A stretch of DNA of 64,000 bases, from positions 30,525,135 through 30,589,134 of the forward strand of contig OX637405.1 in assembly GCA_951799425.1 (NCBI GenBank), read 5' to 3'. The translations under genes were made by a program, and so were the position numbers. The number at the start of each line of letters is the position of its first letter. Position 1 is the first letter of the stretch. This stretch comes from Ilex aquifolium (Eukaryota; Streptophyta; Magnoliopsida; Aquifoliales; Aquifoliaceae). Positions 24,301 through 36,535 of this stretch are shown piece after piece. The notes beneath the pieces were generated by a model. The model worked only from the letters and a program-made list of their open reading frames with translations, did not search any database and was not told the DNA's origin.

Positions 24301-27300
24301 TACTAGAATAGAATAATGCCTTTTTTCAGAGTGAGGGGGATGATTGCTTTTTCTAAGTCACAAAGGGGTACTTTCTTATGTATCTGATTGCTAAGGTATC
24401 CGATTCAAATCCAATGTAATGAGTGAACTGGTCTACGAGGTTTTATATTAGTTCAAGGCCTTATACCACCGATGTGGGTAAACTATAATAATCCCCTTCA
24501 CGTGCAACCTTATGTTCATGGAGGGACCAACACCCAAAAAACATAAACGATTGGGACTTGACCCATGGGCCTCCCATAACATGATACCATGTTAAAGCAT
24601 CCAAGAGGAAACAACTTATTAGGTGCCCCTTACTGGGAAGTGAACAAAGCTTTTTAGTTATCTTGCTATGCTGTTTCTCTTATTTCTATCACTTCTTTCT
24701 GAGTTATAAGATAATCAAACACGGATATTTTCTACATTGGTATGATAGTACAACTGTAAGTATGTGAATGATGAAAGAAAATTTGTTATACAACCATTTT
24801 TTTCTCAGTCCATCCCAATCTCATACAGTGGCTGAAGCAACACCATCTGTATATTTAGTTGAGTGTCATTATTTCCTGATATCCTATCCACAAAACTGCC
24901 CTTTATTTTCTCGTATAGTATTCTTACTAATCAGGTTTCTGATTTCCTAGGTTCCTTTAGTATCTGAATTACTTTTGAGTTTGACATGTGAAAGATTTTA
25001 TGCTACTAGCATTCTTTCCTTTCAATTAAGCTTCGGCAAGAGTGCTATATTTTAAGAAAGTAGCCAAGGATGTTTCTAGTCTAATGACCTGTTAGTATTT
25101 AATTGCATACTGGCATATAGCTCTTCTTTTTTTGCTAGAGCGAAATCCTATCATTAAATCCTGCTAGTTATACTTTTTAGTTCTCACTTTATTCTTTAAA
25201 ATAACTGGTTGCATTAAAGTGAAAGGAAAAAAAGACATCTATAAGTTGCTTGTGGGTGAAGAATGCATCCTTTGTTGTTTAACCAATATGTAAACTGGCT
25301 GCACTAAAGTAAAAGAAAGTGGGAAAAAGAAATCTATAAGTTGGTCGTGGGTGAATCAAGCATCCTTTAGTGTTTAGACAATCTGTACTCTAATTTATTG
25401 ATGCATGACTTCTGGGCACTCTGTCTCTGTGATTTGTTTGGGATCTTGTCATTCTACTGCATGCTCTGTGGTGGAACTTGATGCTTCACTTGTCTTTGTT
25501 CTTTTTCCAGGATTCCAATTTGGAAAAACCTTTAGATGAAAATCAATCGTTGAGTGGCATCACCAAAGATATATCTTCTGACACTCGTCAATCATCCACA
25601 TCTGAAAGCATAGCGTCCTCTTCAGTGACCGAGGTGCAGCGGTGCATGTCACTATATTTTGCTCTATGCACAAAGGTATCAATTAACTTAATTTCTTAGT
25701 TTTTAACTCTGATAGTACCATCAGCATAGTTCTTTAGTGGAACCTATTTTCTAGACCTAACTAGATAACTTAATGGTGTATACTGATTCACAGAAGCACT
25801 CCCTTTTCCACCAAATATTCGTTATCTATAGCAGCACGTCAAAGCCGATAAAGCAGGTTTGATTTAGTCATCCCCAATACCGTATAGTAATCAACATAGT
25901 TTTCACCATTGTTGCTATCAGCTTTTTGGTTTAAGCGGCTATATGGTGCAGGCAGTTCATCTCCAAATCCCAATACTGGTTCGCACTATTGGTTCATCGT
26001 CTGAGCTTCTTGAAGTAATTTCAGATCCACCGAATGGGAGCGAGAGCCTTCTCATGCAGGTCTTTTATGTCTTTATATATTTCGTTTAATTTGCATGAGA
26101 TGAAAGATGTAATATTACCTATTTTTTCCTGTGACAAATTCAATAAGATACCATTCATGTCCTTTTCCTTCATAGGTTTTGTGTACACTGACAGATGGCA
26201 CAATTCCTTCTCCAGAATTAATATTTACCATTAGGAAGTTGTACGATACAAAAGTAAAGGTATGGAATATAACACTTTTTGATGTTTGATACAACTTGAT
26301 TGCTTTGGCTTATCAATTTGTTGGCTGTCTCATTATAGGACGCTGAGATTTTAATTCCAATATTGCCGTTCCTGCCGAAAGATGAGGTTGTGATCCATCT
26401 TCCTATTTGTTTGTCATTCTCTGTTTCTCCGTTGACATATTCTCTGTGTATATAACTTTTGCTTGCGTGAAACCTTTCTCATTTTGGTAAAATAACTGCA
26501 GCGTCTTATTAGGAAGAGACTCTTGTCTATGATACTCAAAATTGTAAATCTATGATTAGTCATCAGCGATATTTATGCTTTTCATTTTATGCAATTTTCT
26601 TTTGGCAGGTAAACGTCATAACTCAATTTATATTACTTCATTGCATACTGTGAGAGTTATCTCAGTGCTTTTCAATTGTTTCTTTTGCAATTGATAAAAT
26701 GAGAACATTTTGCATGGAGTGTTCTTATTCTTTCATAGATGGATTAAAACTGAGAATTTTGATCCTGTCATATAGTTTTTCCTTTACCTAACCCTGAAAT
26801 AGAGTTGAACTTCCTATGTTATTATAAGTTGCTCAAGGCCTGTGTGTTTTGATAAGCTTTTGAAGGTATCACTGTTTATTTTCTTGCCAGTGATCCAACA
26901 ATTGGTTGCACGGTTTCTGGGGCTCTTCTGTCTATCCTGATCACCATGTTGAAACTCTAATAGTTTACACCAGGAAACTTCATCTGTACTTGTGACAAAT
27001 CAATGCATTCTTAACTACGTTCTCTTTCAGTAGCAAATTTTATTGAGCAACACAATGAATAGAGAGACCGTAGATTGCTAGATGCTTTATTTTAGCCTCT
27101 TGTTTGTGGTGTTAAATACAATATTAATTTGAAAAATCCATGTGATAGGCCCATATACCCTTTAGTATTCACTTGCATCTTTTAAACAATGATGGCGAGA
27201 AAGGACATGCAAGAAAACCTTGAAATATTCTGGCGACAAATCTGCCAAGACTTGAAAAGAACTCCAGATCAAAATTATTAGTACTTTATTTTCCCATCAC

Positions 27301-30300
27301 CATTCATTTTGAGCCCAAGGAAGTTTCCTGTCGATACCTAAGGGTTAACTAAATCACAGGTATAATCCTTTACTATGACTTTGATGAGGAATTTATAACA
27401 ATAAATCACTGCAAGACCAAGGCACCAGTTGGAACCATTTTATATATTTGCAAGGACTATGAACTTCAACATAAAATATTGATATCCTGATGTATAACAC
27501 TTTACATTAATTTTGACCTTTATTGCAAGGCTTTTAGCTCCAAAGTTTGCCAGATTAATTTATAATTAGTACGTGTGTACCTCTACCAGTCATTACTTCC
27601 TGTGTAGATGTATTAGCACGACACCTGTCCATCCAGGATTGTGGTTCGTTTGTGGAAGAAGCCTTATCCTGAAAATTGTTGTAGCACTGATTTATTTTTT
27701 CTTTGTTTTCCATAAGCTTCTCCCACTTACCCCTTTGCTTAATTTTTTATTATAATATTTCTTCAGAAATGCCATTTTGATTGGTGTTTGTCTCTCTCAT
27801 TCTTCCTCTGTAAATGCTTATATCTTCTATCTTCTGTTTGTCAGGTGTTGCTGATCTTTCCCCAACTTATTAAACTTCCTCTGGATAAGTTACAAGGTGT
27901 AATTACACTAGCTGTACAGGTATCTGTCTTCACCTGGATCTGCTTGATCTCTTTTGTGTTGAGTCTGTTGACATGTCACATACATACAAGTATATTTACG
28001 ATATACATTGCCCACTATTGCTATGTGAATATGTGATGCATGCCAAGTGCGGCACATTTTCAAAGTTGTATGTGGTAAATTGTGATACAAAACTTCATTT
28101 ATGATCCCTTTCCTGGTGCAAGCTGGGCTTTTTAAGTTGAATCGTTCCGGTAATGTTACAGAAATGCAAGATGCTTGCAGTTGAACCTTCTCGCGTGTGC
28201 TATTCCCAACTGCTTGATGACATACAATTGTAATTGTCTGCCGTCAATATGAATAAAAACTGTGGCCCAGTGCATGAGGCTGCTGCCAATATGAATAATT
28301 TTGCAAATTCATCAGATTGCTAATGCTAATCTGACTTATTTGCTCAGGCAGTCAGTTTCTTATAAATGAATTACTTCTCTGATCGCACAGATTTTCATAA
28401 ATCTTCCAAGCTGTCATACGTCATACTTTGTTCTTTCATCTTACACCTTATTTTTATCATTGTCTATTTTTTAGTTTGTTCTTCATTTGCCATTTGACAT
28501 GCCCTTCCTCAAAAGAACATCTCTGTCAAGTGATCCAACAGTTGTAACAGTAGCATAAAACCACATGCTCAAGTTCAACAGTGTGTGTTCATCTCCAACC
28601 AGATTCTTCTGACATTTACTGGACATGTTATTACCCAGGGATCATCTCATTCTGGCCCAGTGCTCACCCCCGCTGAAGTATTAATTGCTATCCATGGGAT
28701 TGATCCCGACAGAGATGGAATTCCCTTGAAGAAGGCAAATGTTCTTTTCCTTCTTTTTTTTCACTCTCCCTTGTATTCTGCACCAACTTTCAACTAAAGA
28801 ATTTCATTATATCATCAGGTTACAGATGCGTGCAATGCTTGTTTTGAGCAACGGCAAATATTCACTCACCAAGTTCTTGCAAAGGTCTTGAATCAATTGG
28901 TATGATGAACCTGAAACTTGTTATCCCTTCTTATATTTTGCGCTGTGTGAAGTTCACATAATTGTGATCGATTATGCAGGTTGAGCAGATTCCTCTTCCC
29001 TTATTGTTTATGCGTACAGTATTACAAGCCATAGGTGCTTTTCCATCCCTGGTAAGATATTAAATACGATATTTGCTTCCTGTCAAATAATGATAGCCAT
29101 TTGGTTGCTGTTGAGAGCATACCCCATATGTGTTACATTATCTGCAAGACACCGAGCTTCTGTACATCATGAGCCACTTTGATACTCTTTAATTGCCACA
29201 TAGATCGTGCCTATTTCCTTATATGTGCTTCATATCAAGCATGGAGGCCTAAACGATGACAATTAATTACTCTCATGTCCCTTTCAGTATAGAGTTGGAT
29301 CCAACTTTGCAAGTCCATCTCTATGCCATCCAAACAAGTCACCCATTCTGATGCCAAAAATAGTGTTACCACATGTAGTTGCAATATCTATAATTGAAAA
29401 ACCTTACCAATCTGAAATACAATCCTGCCAGAGAGTCTTGGCATGACAGAACTTTTTCTCATCAATCATAGCATGCGCATATACCTTGTCTTCCTTAATG
29501 TCCTATCTTTTGATATTCACTATACGGTTGGTTGAGTTGTCTGGGTCACTTTTGCAGGTTGACTTTATAATGGATATCCAGTCTCGTCTTGTAAGCAAGC
29601 AGGTGACTGTACTTAATGTCAGAACACTGCCTGTATGTTATTCCTCTGCCAGGACTCGTGTGATATTGTGTGTCATATGCAGATATGGAAGTATCCAAAG
29701 CTGTGGGTAGGGTTCTTAAAGTGTGCACAATTGACCAAGCCCCAATCTTTTGGTGTGTTGCTTCAGGTGTGCTCTATTTTGGTACACCAGGCTAGCACTT
29801 GAGGTTTTAAGTTAATGCTGTATCTACAGCTTCTTGACCTGTTGCACTTTCAAAGTTTTGGTCACGACCCTCATATGCATCATTCTCTTGTCAATTTTAT
29901 AATTACATCTGTTTCTCTTTGGGCTTTGGATGTTTAGTATGCCTTTTTCCCACAAGAATTATGACTTACAAACTAAACGGCCCATAATAACCATTACCAT
30001 GAAAGGTATGATGAGGTTAAAAATAATGAGATTTCAATTAAGGGCATCTTAGCCCTTATTTTAGAATATAATCTGTGGAACAATACCATGCTTTTTTTGT
30101 TTCCTGATTCATATTTTGTGGATAAAGTTGAATCTCATTATTTTGTCCATATATGAGCTACATTTCATGGTTCTGTTACCGTATGCCTACATCCCTCTAA
30201 ATCCAAATCCTATCACTCTTCTAGGAAGTGATGTAATTTTAAAGTTAGGGTAACGGCGTATCAGACAATACTCAAGACTCTTGATTATGCTTTGACCTAA

Positions 30301-30936
30301 TGAGGACTGGGTGAGGCATCTTATGCTTTGACCTAATGAACCTCTGGTGAACATTGTTGTGCTTTGGCTTAGTGAGCCTTTGGCGAATATCTTTCCCCTA
30401 TATTGTCACATCCTGATTCCCTCTATGTTCTTTAAAGTTTTTTGCCCCCAAAGCATTGGATGCTTGCTGTAGATACTCTTGTCGTGAACTTGTTTTGTTT
30501 GACTATATCGCTAGAGTTGACGGATTCAATGTCATGATTTCTTAAATGTCATTTGGTAGATGAGAGAAGTTTGATTGTTGATGTGTTGTTAACCATGTCT
30601 TTGTCTTTCAGCTACCTCCTGCACAACTTGAAAATGCCTTGAATAGAACGCCAGCACTCAAGGCTCCCTTGATTGCACATGCAAACCAACCCAACATACG
30701 GTCTTCACTTCCAAGGTTCATTTAAAATTCACTTTCATGTATTTGTCTTGCATAATCTTGCCTATATCTTCTGATTAAGGAATTATTTTAGGTCTGTATT
30801 GGTGGTTCTTGGAATTGCATCAGATTCTCAAAATGCTAGCCCGGTACAAACGACTCAGGCTCAGACAGGAGAAACAGGCAATTCGGCTAAGGATGCAATG
30901 ACTGAAAAATCCAAAGAATCATCTAGCGCCTGCTGA
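12392..30936 (+). CDS. ESP4: Symplekin/Pta1-like 3'-end processing scaffold
   Basis: Scaffold linking cleavage/polyadenylation factors during nuclear pre-mRNA 3'-end formation. Twenty-seven frame-consistent exons: 12392-12606, 14515-14674, 15702-15794, 15868-15985, 16106-16274, 16444-16618, 19024-19149, 19276-19836, 20355-20957, 21050-21118, 21850-21966, 22054-22299, 22871-22918, 23007-23147, 25511-25675, 25794-25856, 25952-26059, 26176-26259, 26339-26386, 27845-27919, 28639-28734, 28819-28899, 28980-29051, 29558-29602, 29683-29766, 30612-30715, 30792-30936; total 1336 residues. The ATG at 12404 (MAANSREKV) is an alternative start. Residues about 70-310 are the Symplekin/Pta1 N-terminal helical repeat region ([36 protein letters not shown]). 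A charged, Ser-rich middle (about 350-680) contains SGKRVKP, a possible nuclear signal. Residues about 990-1270 form the symplekin C-terminal domain ([56 protein letters not shown]). The intron after exon 21 is GC-AG. The name follows Arabidopsis ESP4 by family resemblance. Confidence 0.93.
12607..14514. other. Symplekin intron 1
   Basis: T-rich intron of about 1.9 kb. It starts with a two-copy tandem of about 46 bp (tacgcacaataatta... at 12608-12690), one copy overlapping the donor side. No element with clear ends was identified in the rest. Confidence 0.5.
16960..17790 (-). mobile_element. RTE-type LINE 3' remnants in symplekin intron 6
   Basis: Contains two diverged copies of the phrase 'caactcaa(t/c)tcaacaaagt...ttgaccta/gttgactacatgaatcctgttt', the reverse complement of the 3' terminus common in plant RTE-like non-LTR elements. 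Downstream sequence (cccaacacttagtaccatgacataa, ctctaattctatgagtaaca) fits decayed antisense reverse-transcriptase C-terminal DNA. No open frame survives. Confidence 0.5.
18317..18589. mobile_element. hAT-like word-array MITE in symplekin intron 6
   Basis: Flanked by a perfect 9-bp direct repeat tggtatggc (18308-18316 and 18590-18598). Ends caatgatcaaaatttc and, reverse complemented, (c)aatgaactaaatttcc. The interior is largely permutations of cgaaacatttcgg, present on both strands and therefore self-complementary. Confidence 0.7.
19955..20262 (+). pseudogene. RTE-type LINE reverse-transcriptase 3' remnant
   Basis: Within the symplekin intron between exons 8 and 9. Conceptual translation gives RWFGHS-like and then [19 protein letters not shown] followed by a stop, matching the typical end of plant RTE reverse transcriptases (LRWFGHVQRR ... 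GRGRPKKTW). It ends in the characteristic tattgggataaaactttgtt-gagttgag tail. It is sense to the host gene and truncated at its 5' end. Confidence 0.65.
23995..24115 (-). mobile_element. RTE-type LINE tail in symplekin intron 14
   Basis: The phrase actcaactcaacttagcaaa, followed by gccttaatcctaactatttggggtcggttacataaatcatg, is the reverse complement of the RTE 3' end. Only the terminal ~110 bp are recognisable. Confidence 0.55.
24410..24610 (-). repeat. Dispersed repeat with CCCACATCGG motif in symplekin intron 14
   Basis: The minus strand reads acatggtatcatgttatggg, then a stretch with 'gttggtccctccatgaacataagg' and finally cccacatcggtggtataagg. This resembles a widespread plant repeat with a tggtatca start. 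The TATA-like box is only four bases from the USE-like motif, so it is not laid out as an snRNA promoter. Confidence 0.4.
28735..28818 (+). other. GC-AG intron in the symplekin gene
   Basis: Exon 21 ends ttgaagaag and the intron begins gcaaatg, ending atcatcag. Joining at this point gives [16 protein letters not shown], which reads through in frame in the conserved C-terminal domain; no GT within a few bases gives an equivalent join. GC-AG introns are a known minor class, usually with a strong AAG|GCAA exon edge as here. Confidence 0.8.
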
Positions 30937-32446
30937 CTTGAGAAGTTGATGTGTTTCTGCATGCATGGTCATATATACTAATTTCCCTGACTCCGTTGCG
31001 AGTTCTTTCAGTTTTGCAGATGACAATGCCAGTTTGTTTTTGCTTTTCCATCTCATGGTTCCAGATGAAGTCATGCTTCAAATGTGAATTTGTTGAACCT
31101 GCTGGAGGAGTTTGTCGCTGATCTACTGGGTCAGCTGCATTCAGGAATGACAATTTTACCTGAAGTTTTCCGGTTAGATAGAAATGTGTATGTAAGCAAA
31201 AGAAGCTTCTGTTGGATCAAGATCTCAATACAAGGATCTGACTGCAATCCGAGGAGAAATTGCCGCTGCTCTTGCTGGAGATCTTTACCATCCGAGGAAG
31301 TTCATTGCAAGTTTATCAAAGTACCCAGATGCTACCAACTACCCAAATTGTATACAGCCAACTGTTGAATTTTTTTAATTTTGTAATCTTTTAATTACCA
31401 GCTGCAGTGTATTCTAAGATGGTATGATATTGCTATAATTTTAGAAGTAAACCAGGAATAAGAAAAACGAGAATTCTGCATCTTTTTTTGATAGTTTAAA
31501 GCTGGAATTGATCGTCTGTTTTGTCCAATTGATGGGGAATGTTTTCTCTCACATCCTTTCAGCCATCATCTGAACATTGTTTGTATCATATGTATTAGAG
31601 ATGAAAGGTGATAGATCCAAGAGGTCAGGCCTTTTTGTAACCTTTGCAAAGAAGGATGTTTTCTTTCCACACCAGAAATAAGGGTATTGGGATTGTGGAC
31701 AATGTTACCACCACTCCGGGGCCAACAGTCGTGTGCCAGTTTTATTTGGCTACCCGACAATGGTACCACTAGAACCTCAGGACAATGCTTGAAACTTGGA
31801 CAATGTTCGAAACTTAACCCTCAGGGCAATGGTCAAAACTCAAATGCCAGTTTTAGCATGCTAATTTCTAGGTCACACTTGTCTACTTTCCTTGATGCCT
31901 TGGTAACCGCATGAAGGGGTTGTGGCAAATTGTGTTGTCCTCGCATGTTTCATTAACTATGACTTCTGAACGAAGAAATAACAGATTAAACAATATTTGC
32001 AATCAGGTTATTTAAACCAGGTATACTAGGAACATTTGGAAACGAACAACCATGGAATTATTAAGTTGATGGCAGCTAATTGTAACAAGAGGATTGAACC
32101 AACATAGCAGGTAAGAATCTGCAGGCTAGTGATAACTAAATGGAGCTGCTATCAGAAACTATTTGCATTATAAACTCAATAATTTCTTACATGCGCCCAA
32201 TAGGTAAAGGAATTATGAAAGAATTGGAGCAAGAACATACTTCATATATCTTGAACGGATATACCCCAGATGAATACAGCAACCACCCTTGCAAGAAATT
32301 GATGAATCAGTAGTTTGGTCAATGGCACCTGTTCACACTAGGATAATATACAACACAAACAGGTTTAGTGAATGAGTGCAGCCACATGAAATGTGATCAG
32401 TGCAGGTGCCTTGAAAAGAATTAGCTCGCCCGTGTATAACTTCATT
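30937..32446. other. Region between convergent symplekin and phosphatase genes
   Basis: Contains both 3' UTRs. A protein-like segment at 31081-31378 is described separately. The remainder (31400-32446) has no recognisable gene or element; short frames such as 31687-31914 look random. Confidence 0.6.
31081..31378 (+). pseudogene. Possible frame-shifted coding remnant after the symplekin stop
   Basis: From 31084 one frame reads NLLNLLEEFVADLLGQLHSG and continues to RLDRNVYVSKR. From 31205 a second frame, displaced by one base, reads ASVGSRSQYKDLTAIRGEIA, then ALAGDLYHPRKFIASLSKYP and DATNYPNCIQPTVEFF before TAA at 31376-31378. Both look protein-like in composition, and one inserted base would join them. 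No family was recognised. It could equally be symplekin 3' UTR that happens to read well. Confidence 0.3.
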
Positions 32447-35400
32447 TTAAACCGGTAAAACAGATGCAGGGATTCCATGCATTTGAAACCATTCTGGCAT
32501 GTGAAACCTTTCATAGAGTACAGGCCGGACATCCTTCTGCACAGAGAGGTGCTTGAGGAGTGGAAGGAGGACCTTCAATAGCTATTTATTAACCAGATGA
32601 AATAACAGAGAGGTATTAAAATTAAAACCAGAAGTCATGTATCTATAAATTCTTCATTGCAATTGAAAAAGGTCTGTACCTGCTCATCGTATGGTTGTGC
32701 AGCAGAGAACGGAATGCATGGTATACCATTAAGTGGTTGCAGCAGGAAACTGAAAGGGTTGTTATCAACAATAACAATTCGACAGAGATTCTTTGATATA
32801 CAAGACAGATCCTTCACATGGTCTCGAAATTTCCTGTGGTTTACACAATTTGTCAATGTATGTTAAACTTGGTAGTTCTCCGAATCCAGTTTAGTTCACT
32901 ACTGATATTACAAATGAAAAACAAATTCCAATTTCAGATCTTCAGTATTGATATTATATGCAAGAAATCAGAACCATTCTACATGTGTATGGGCGTGTTC
33001 TCATAATGACATGGTATGTTCATGACCGGTCGGCACACACGCAAAAATGCATGCATTGACTCGTTCGCTCAGAAACAGATTTTTGGGGGGCAACTTGACT
33101 CAATTCAACAAAGTCTTACCCAAACAATTTGGATTAGCTGCATAAATCATGTTCTTCCATTGCTCTATCAAAGGCCAATGTAGAACATAACCCCATAATA
33201 GTGAGATTAAAAAATAGTGATACTTTGACCATGGTCAGACTTGCACTTTCAATCACACGGAAACCTATTAGCAAAGTTGGGCTCCTAACAAATAACCAGA
33301 CCAATTATGGCTTCTGATCTAAAGAAATTATTGGCTTCTGATTTCTTTTTCTTTTTTTTCTAAACTGGAAGCATTGCATATAATTCAACTTTGGCTCAAG
33401 AGCTGTATAACCCCAAGGTAACACTTTCAAAAACACAAAGAATGAAGAATTGGAATGAAATCAAAATTGTAAAAGAAAAGGACAAAAAAGGTAAGCAATT
33501 TTATGCTTTTTTCAATTTACTAAAGGAATACTTACGTGTTAACTGTTGAAGGTCGATAAAGGCGAAGGCGAAATTGATTTTCTATGCCTATCTTGTTGAC
33601 AAGGGGTCTAGCATAGTCTGTGTTATTCAAGGAGACCATGAGTAATAGTTCAAAGAGAGAAGGGGAGGGAGGGGGTAGAAATGACGTAATTAAGACCAGG
33701 AAACTGGTGATACAACATGCATACCTTCAAGACCAGCAGTAAACAGAACAAGGTCAGCAAATTCACCAATCTGTTCCAAGAACTCATGCAAACCAGGTCG
33801 CTCAAAGACTGTTACATAACTGACCTTAGGCTTTCCTTCACATTCCTTCAAGCAAAAAGTATTAGTTGAAATTTGAATGATATGCTCATTCATTACGAGA
33901 GAAGGGGAGGTAGGGAGGGAAGTTGCGACTTGGGAGTAAGAGTGAACAAAAGACTGACCTTGTCCGAAGATACACATTCTAACTCAAACCACTTCAACCC
34001 AGCTTCTGTTGCTTGGGCACGAACTGTAGCAGGCAAGCTGGATTTTTCATATGCACAGACTAGGGTCTCATCTAAATCAAGAACCACCTGCATGCAGGGT
34101 GTCCATATGTCAGTCCAACCTATTATTCTGGCATGGTGGCATGTTTGTGTGAAATGGGTATGAGAAAATTCAGAAAAGTGAAAATAAGGTGAATGCTCAC
34201 AATTAATTAAAACGTAATTGCACCAAACAATTATATTCAACATGAGTAGTTAGTAGAGTACCACAATAGAACTTCCAAACCAAATTATACTACACAATGT
34301 TTCATAAATCTAAAATAGAAAATCTATTAAATTTATTCATCAACTTTGAAACACCATAATTAAAGGGTAGTCAGTTTGAACTTGCAGCTCAGCAGTCATT
34401 GATCAAAGGAAAAGTAAAGAGTGTTGGTTAAAATCCAGCTTCATGACTATAGTTATGTAGAGAAGTAACAAATGCCACTTTTGCAAGAGGCTAAAAACTC
34501 TGGTATATCGAAATTTCTATGCTGTAGATTCATGTTCTGCAAGCAATAATAATTCATCTTTTGAAATTCAAGCAAGCTATCATTTTGTTAAAAACCAATT
34601 AATATGAACATGATTTCTCATCTGATCGTCAAATTCAAAAAGCCCTAAAACCGCCTTCTTTGAGAAAACTATGCAAGTCCTGCATCATTTACAATAGATT
34701 TGTTTTGAAGTTTAAACATTCCATTGTTGAATGAAATGCCAAATAAATTGTATATGATATATGGCCCCAAATTCAGAAGTCTATAGGCAATAAACTTAGT
34801 CGGCTCACCCCAAAAAAGCTGATTAATTAAATTCAATTTCCACATCAACGTCTTACTAGCACATGAAATTAAAGAGTCGATAACTTGCCCTATCCACTTC
34901 CATATCAATGTCCCCACTCAATCTAGCCTATTCACACGTTCTCGGAAATAATTTATACAATGCTGAAGCTAGTATTCAAAATACTAAGAATATGAACTTC
35001 ATATATAGACGACTATTGCTCATACATGAATACACGCATACTGATATGCATAAACGCACGTACATACAAAAGACAATTCGCATAATTAACGAAAAATTAA
35101 TTCAAAAATTCCATAATATTCAAAGTTTCAAATCCATCACTATGATCGTACCGTTAGCTTGTCTATGTTATGACCTTCGCTACGTTCGACGGCGTCGTCG
35201 TTTATTGCGTTGCCGATGCTAACTTGCGTAGACGGCGATGATTCGGCAAGAGGGAGTTCGGCGACAGGCAAGGGTATGAAGGAAGGAGGAGAAGAAGAAG
35301 AGAGGATTTGAAGCAAGGAAGGGACGATCTGAAGGAATATTTGAAAGAGAAAGGAGAGCCAATCCATCACAGCTCCCCATACTTGCAGAGACCGAGATGG

Positions 35401-35448
35401 CACGCTCCTTTCTGCCTGCTGTGATGATACTTGCGGAGCCATACGCAT
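32447..35448 (-). CDS. SCP-like CTD phosphatase, HAD superfamily
   Basis: Predicted Mg-dependent protein phosphatase of the FCP/SCP group, whose known members dephosphorylate Ser in the RNA polymerase II CTD or other proteins. Exons on the minus strand: 35448-35152, 34087-33959, 33845-33725, 33617-33536, 32833-32680, 32581-32447; GT-AG introns, 305 residues. The N-terminal ~99 residues (exon 1) are not conserved and include a hydrophobic stretch (VWGAVMDWLSFLFQIFLQIV, about 23-42) that may be a membrane anchor. Exon 2 opens with VVLDLDETLVCAY: Asp103 and Asp105 of DxDET are intact. Exon 3 has FERPGLHEFLEQ and LVLFTAG (Thr178). Exon 5 has NLCRIVIVDNNPFSF, the third HAD motif. The C-terminus reads RPVLYERFHMPEWFQ, typical of plant members. 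A second ATG at 35442 could also be used. The substrate is not predictable. Confidence 0.9.
33090..33185 (-). mobile_element. RTE-type LINE tail in phosphatase intron
   Basis: The phrase caacttgactcaattcaaca, then aagtcttacccaaacaatttggattagctgcataaatcatg, is the same 3'-terminal signature as at 23995, also as its reverse complement. Only the tail survives. Confidence 0.5.
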
Positions 35449-35461
35449 ACAGATATAGATT

Positions 35462-35495
<34 letters not shown>

Positions 35496-35835
35496 AGAGA
35501 GAGGCGTAGGCAAAGTCTTCGAATCTATTTTCCTCTTCAGACAAGTATATGTGGCCAGTGCAAAGAAAATAAAAAGCAGGGTTAATAACAAAAGGGAGAA
35601 TTTCACTTTGAACTCTAACAAATATAAGAATTCTCACTATATACCCTAAAAGATTAAATTTTTTATATTATACCCATAATATATTAAAAATATTGCAATG
35701 TCACCCTTCTGTTACTTATTCATATCAATGTCAATGGGATAATTTTGGATGAAATGAGCAACAAAAACTAATAGAATAATTACATTATAATAATTTTAAT
35801 ACATTAAGGGTAAAATGTAAAATATTTAATCTTTA

Positions 35836-35839
<4 letters not shown>

Positions 35840-35884
<45 letters not shown>
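35840..35884. repeat. (TA)n microsatellite
   Basis: Uninterrupted TA dinucleotides, preceded by an A-run and followed by a T-run. Confidence 0.9.
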
Positions 35885-35889
<5 letters not shown>

Positions 35890-35893
<4 letters not shown>

Positions 35894-36314
35894 TTTTAGG
35901 TTTATGCATTCCCCATAACAAAAAACCCACTTAAACTATAAATTTTATTTCAATCAACTCTCTCATATTTTAGTTTGAATAATTTGTTCCCCTCAAGTTT
36001 CAAAGTGAGCAAAATAAAAAATAATTAACGGCCTCTATCACATGTAACGGTAACATTTTAAAACCTCTCACGTCAAAAAAATATTCATTTAAGACCATTC
36101 TATCCTTATTAGCAAAAAAGTACCAATTCTTTGACACCAATTCATTTACAATTGTCAAGGGTATCTTTGGAATTTCATCATCTCAGTCATGTCTGTCAGT
36201 CTATTTGCTCACTTTGAAACTTAAGGGGGGCAAATTATTCAAATTAAAACTTGGGAGAGCTGACTGAAACAAGATTCGTAGTTTAAGGGGAAATTTTGTA
36301 ATTAATCCTAAAAA
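35890..36314. mobile_element. Palindromic MITE in divergent promoter
   Basis: Arms of about 120 bp are inverted copies: the left holds gaataatttgttcccctcaa then gtttcaaagtgagcaaa, the right is its reverse complement (tttgctcactttgaaacttaag, ggggggcaaattattcaaa). Outer ends both read tttttagg. A TSD is hidden by flanking homopolymer. No coding. Confidence 0.65.
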
Positions 36315-36535
36315 ACCAGAAAGAGAGATGTGGAAATCTATAGCATGATTTGTTGGTGTAGTGATCTGCTGCCGTTGCACCCTACCGATTGGTCAAAAAA
36401 AGGCAATTCTGTACGAAATTGTTGGGCCGCCAAAGCCTTGTTTAACATGGATTTTCAACTTAATCATGGGCCTTTAAAGGGCCATCCAGGCCCATGTGAC
36501 CCACCCTTCGTCGCTGACGGATACCCACCGCAGTA

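Noticed and set aside
24410-24610. Third USE-like CCCACATCGG motif, considered as another snRNA-type promoter
   Set aside because: The TATAAGG is only about four bases from the motif and no poly(A) or TSD was seen, so it does not have snRNA promoter spacing.
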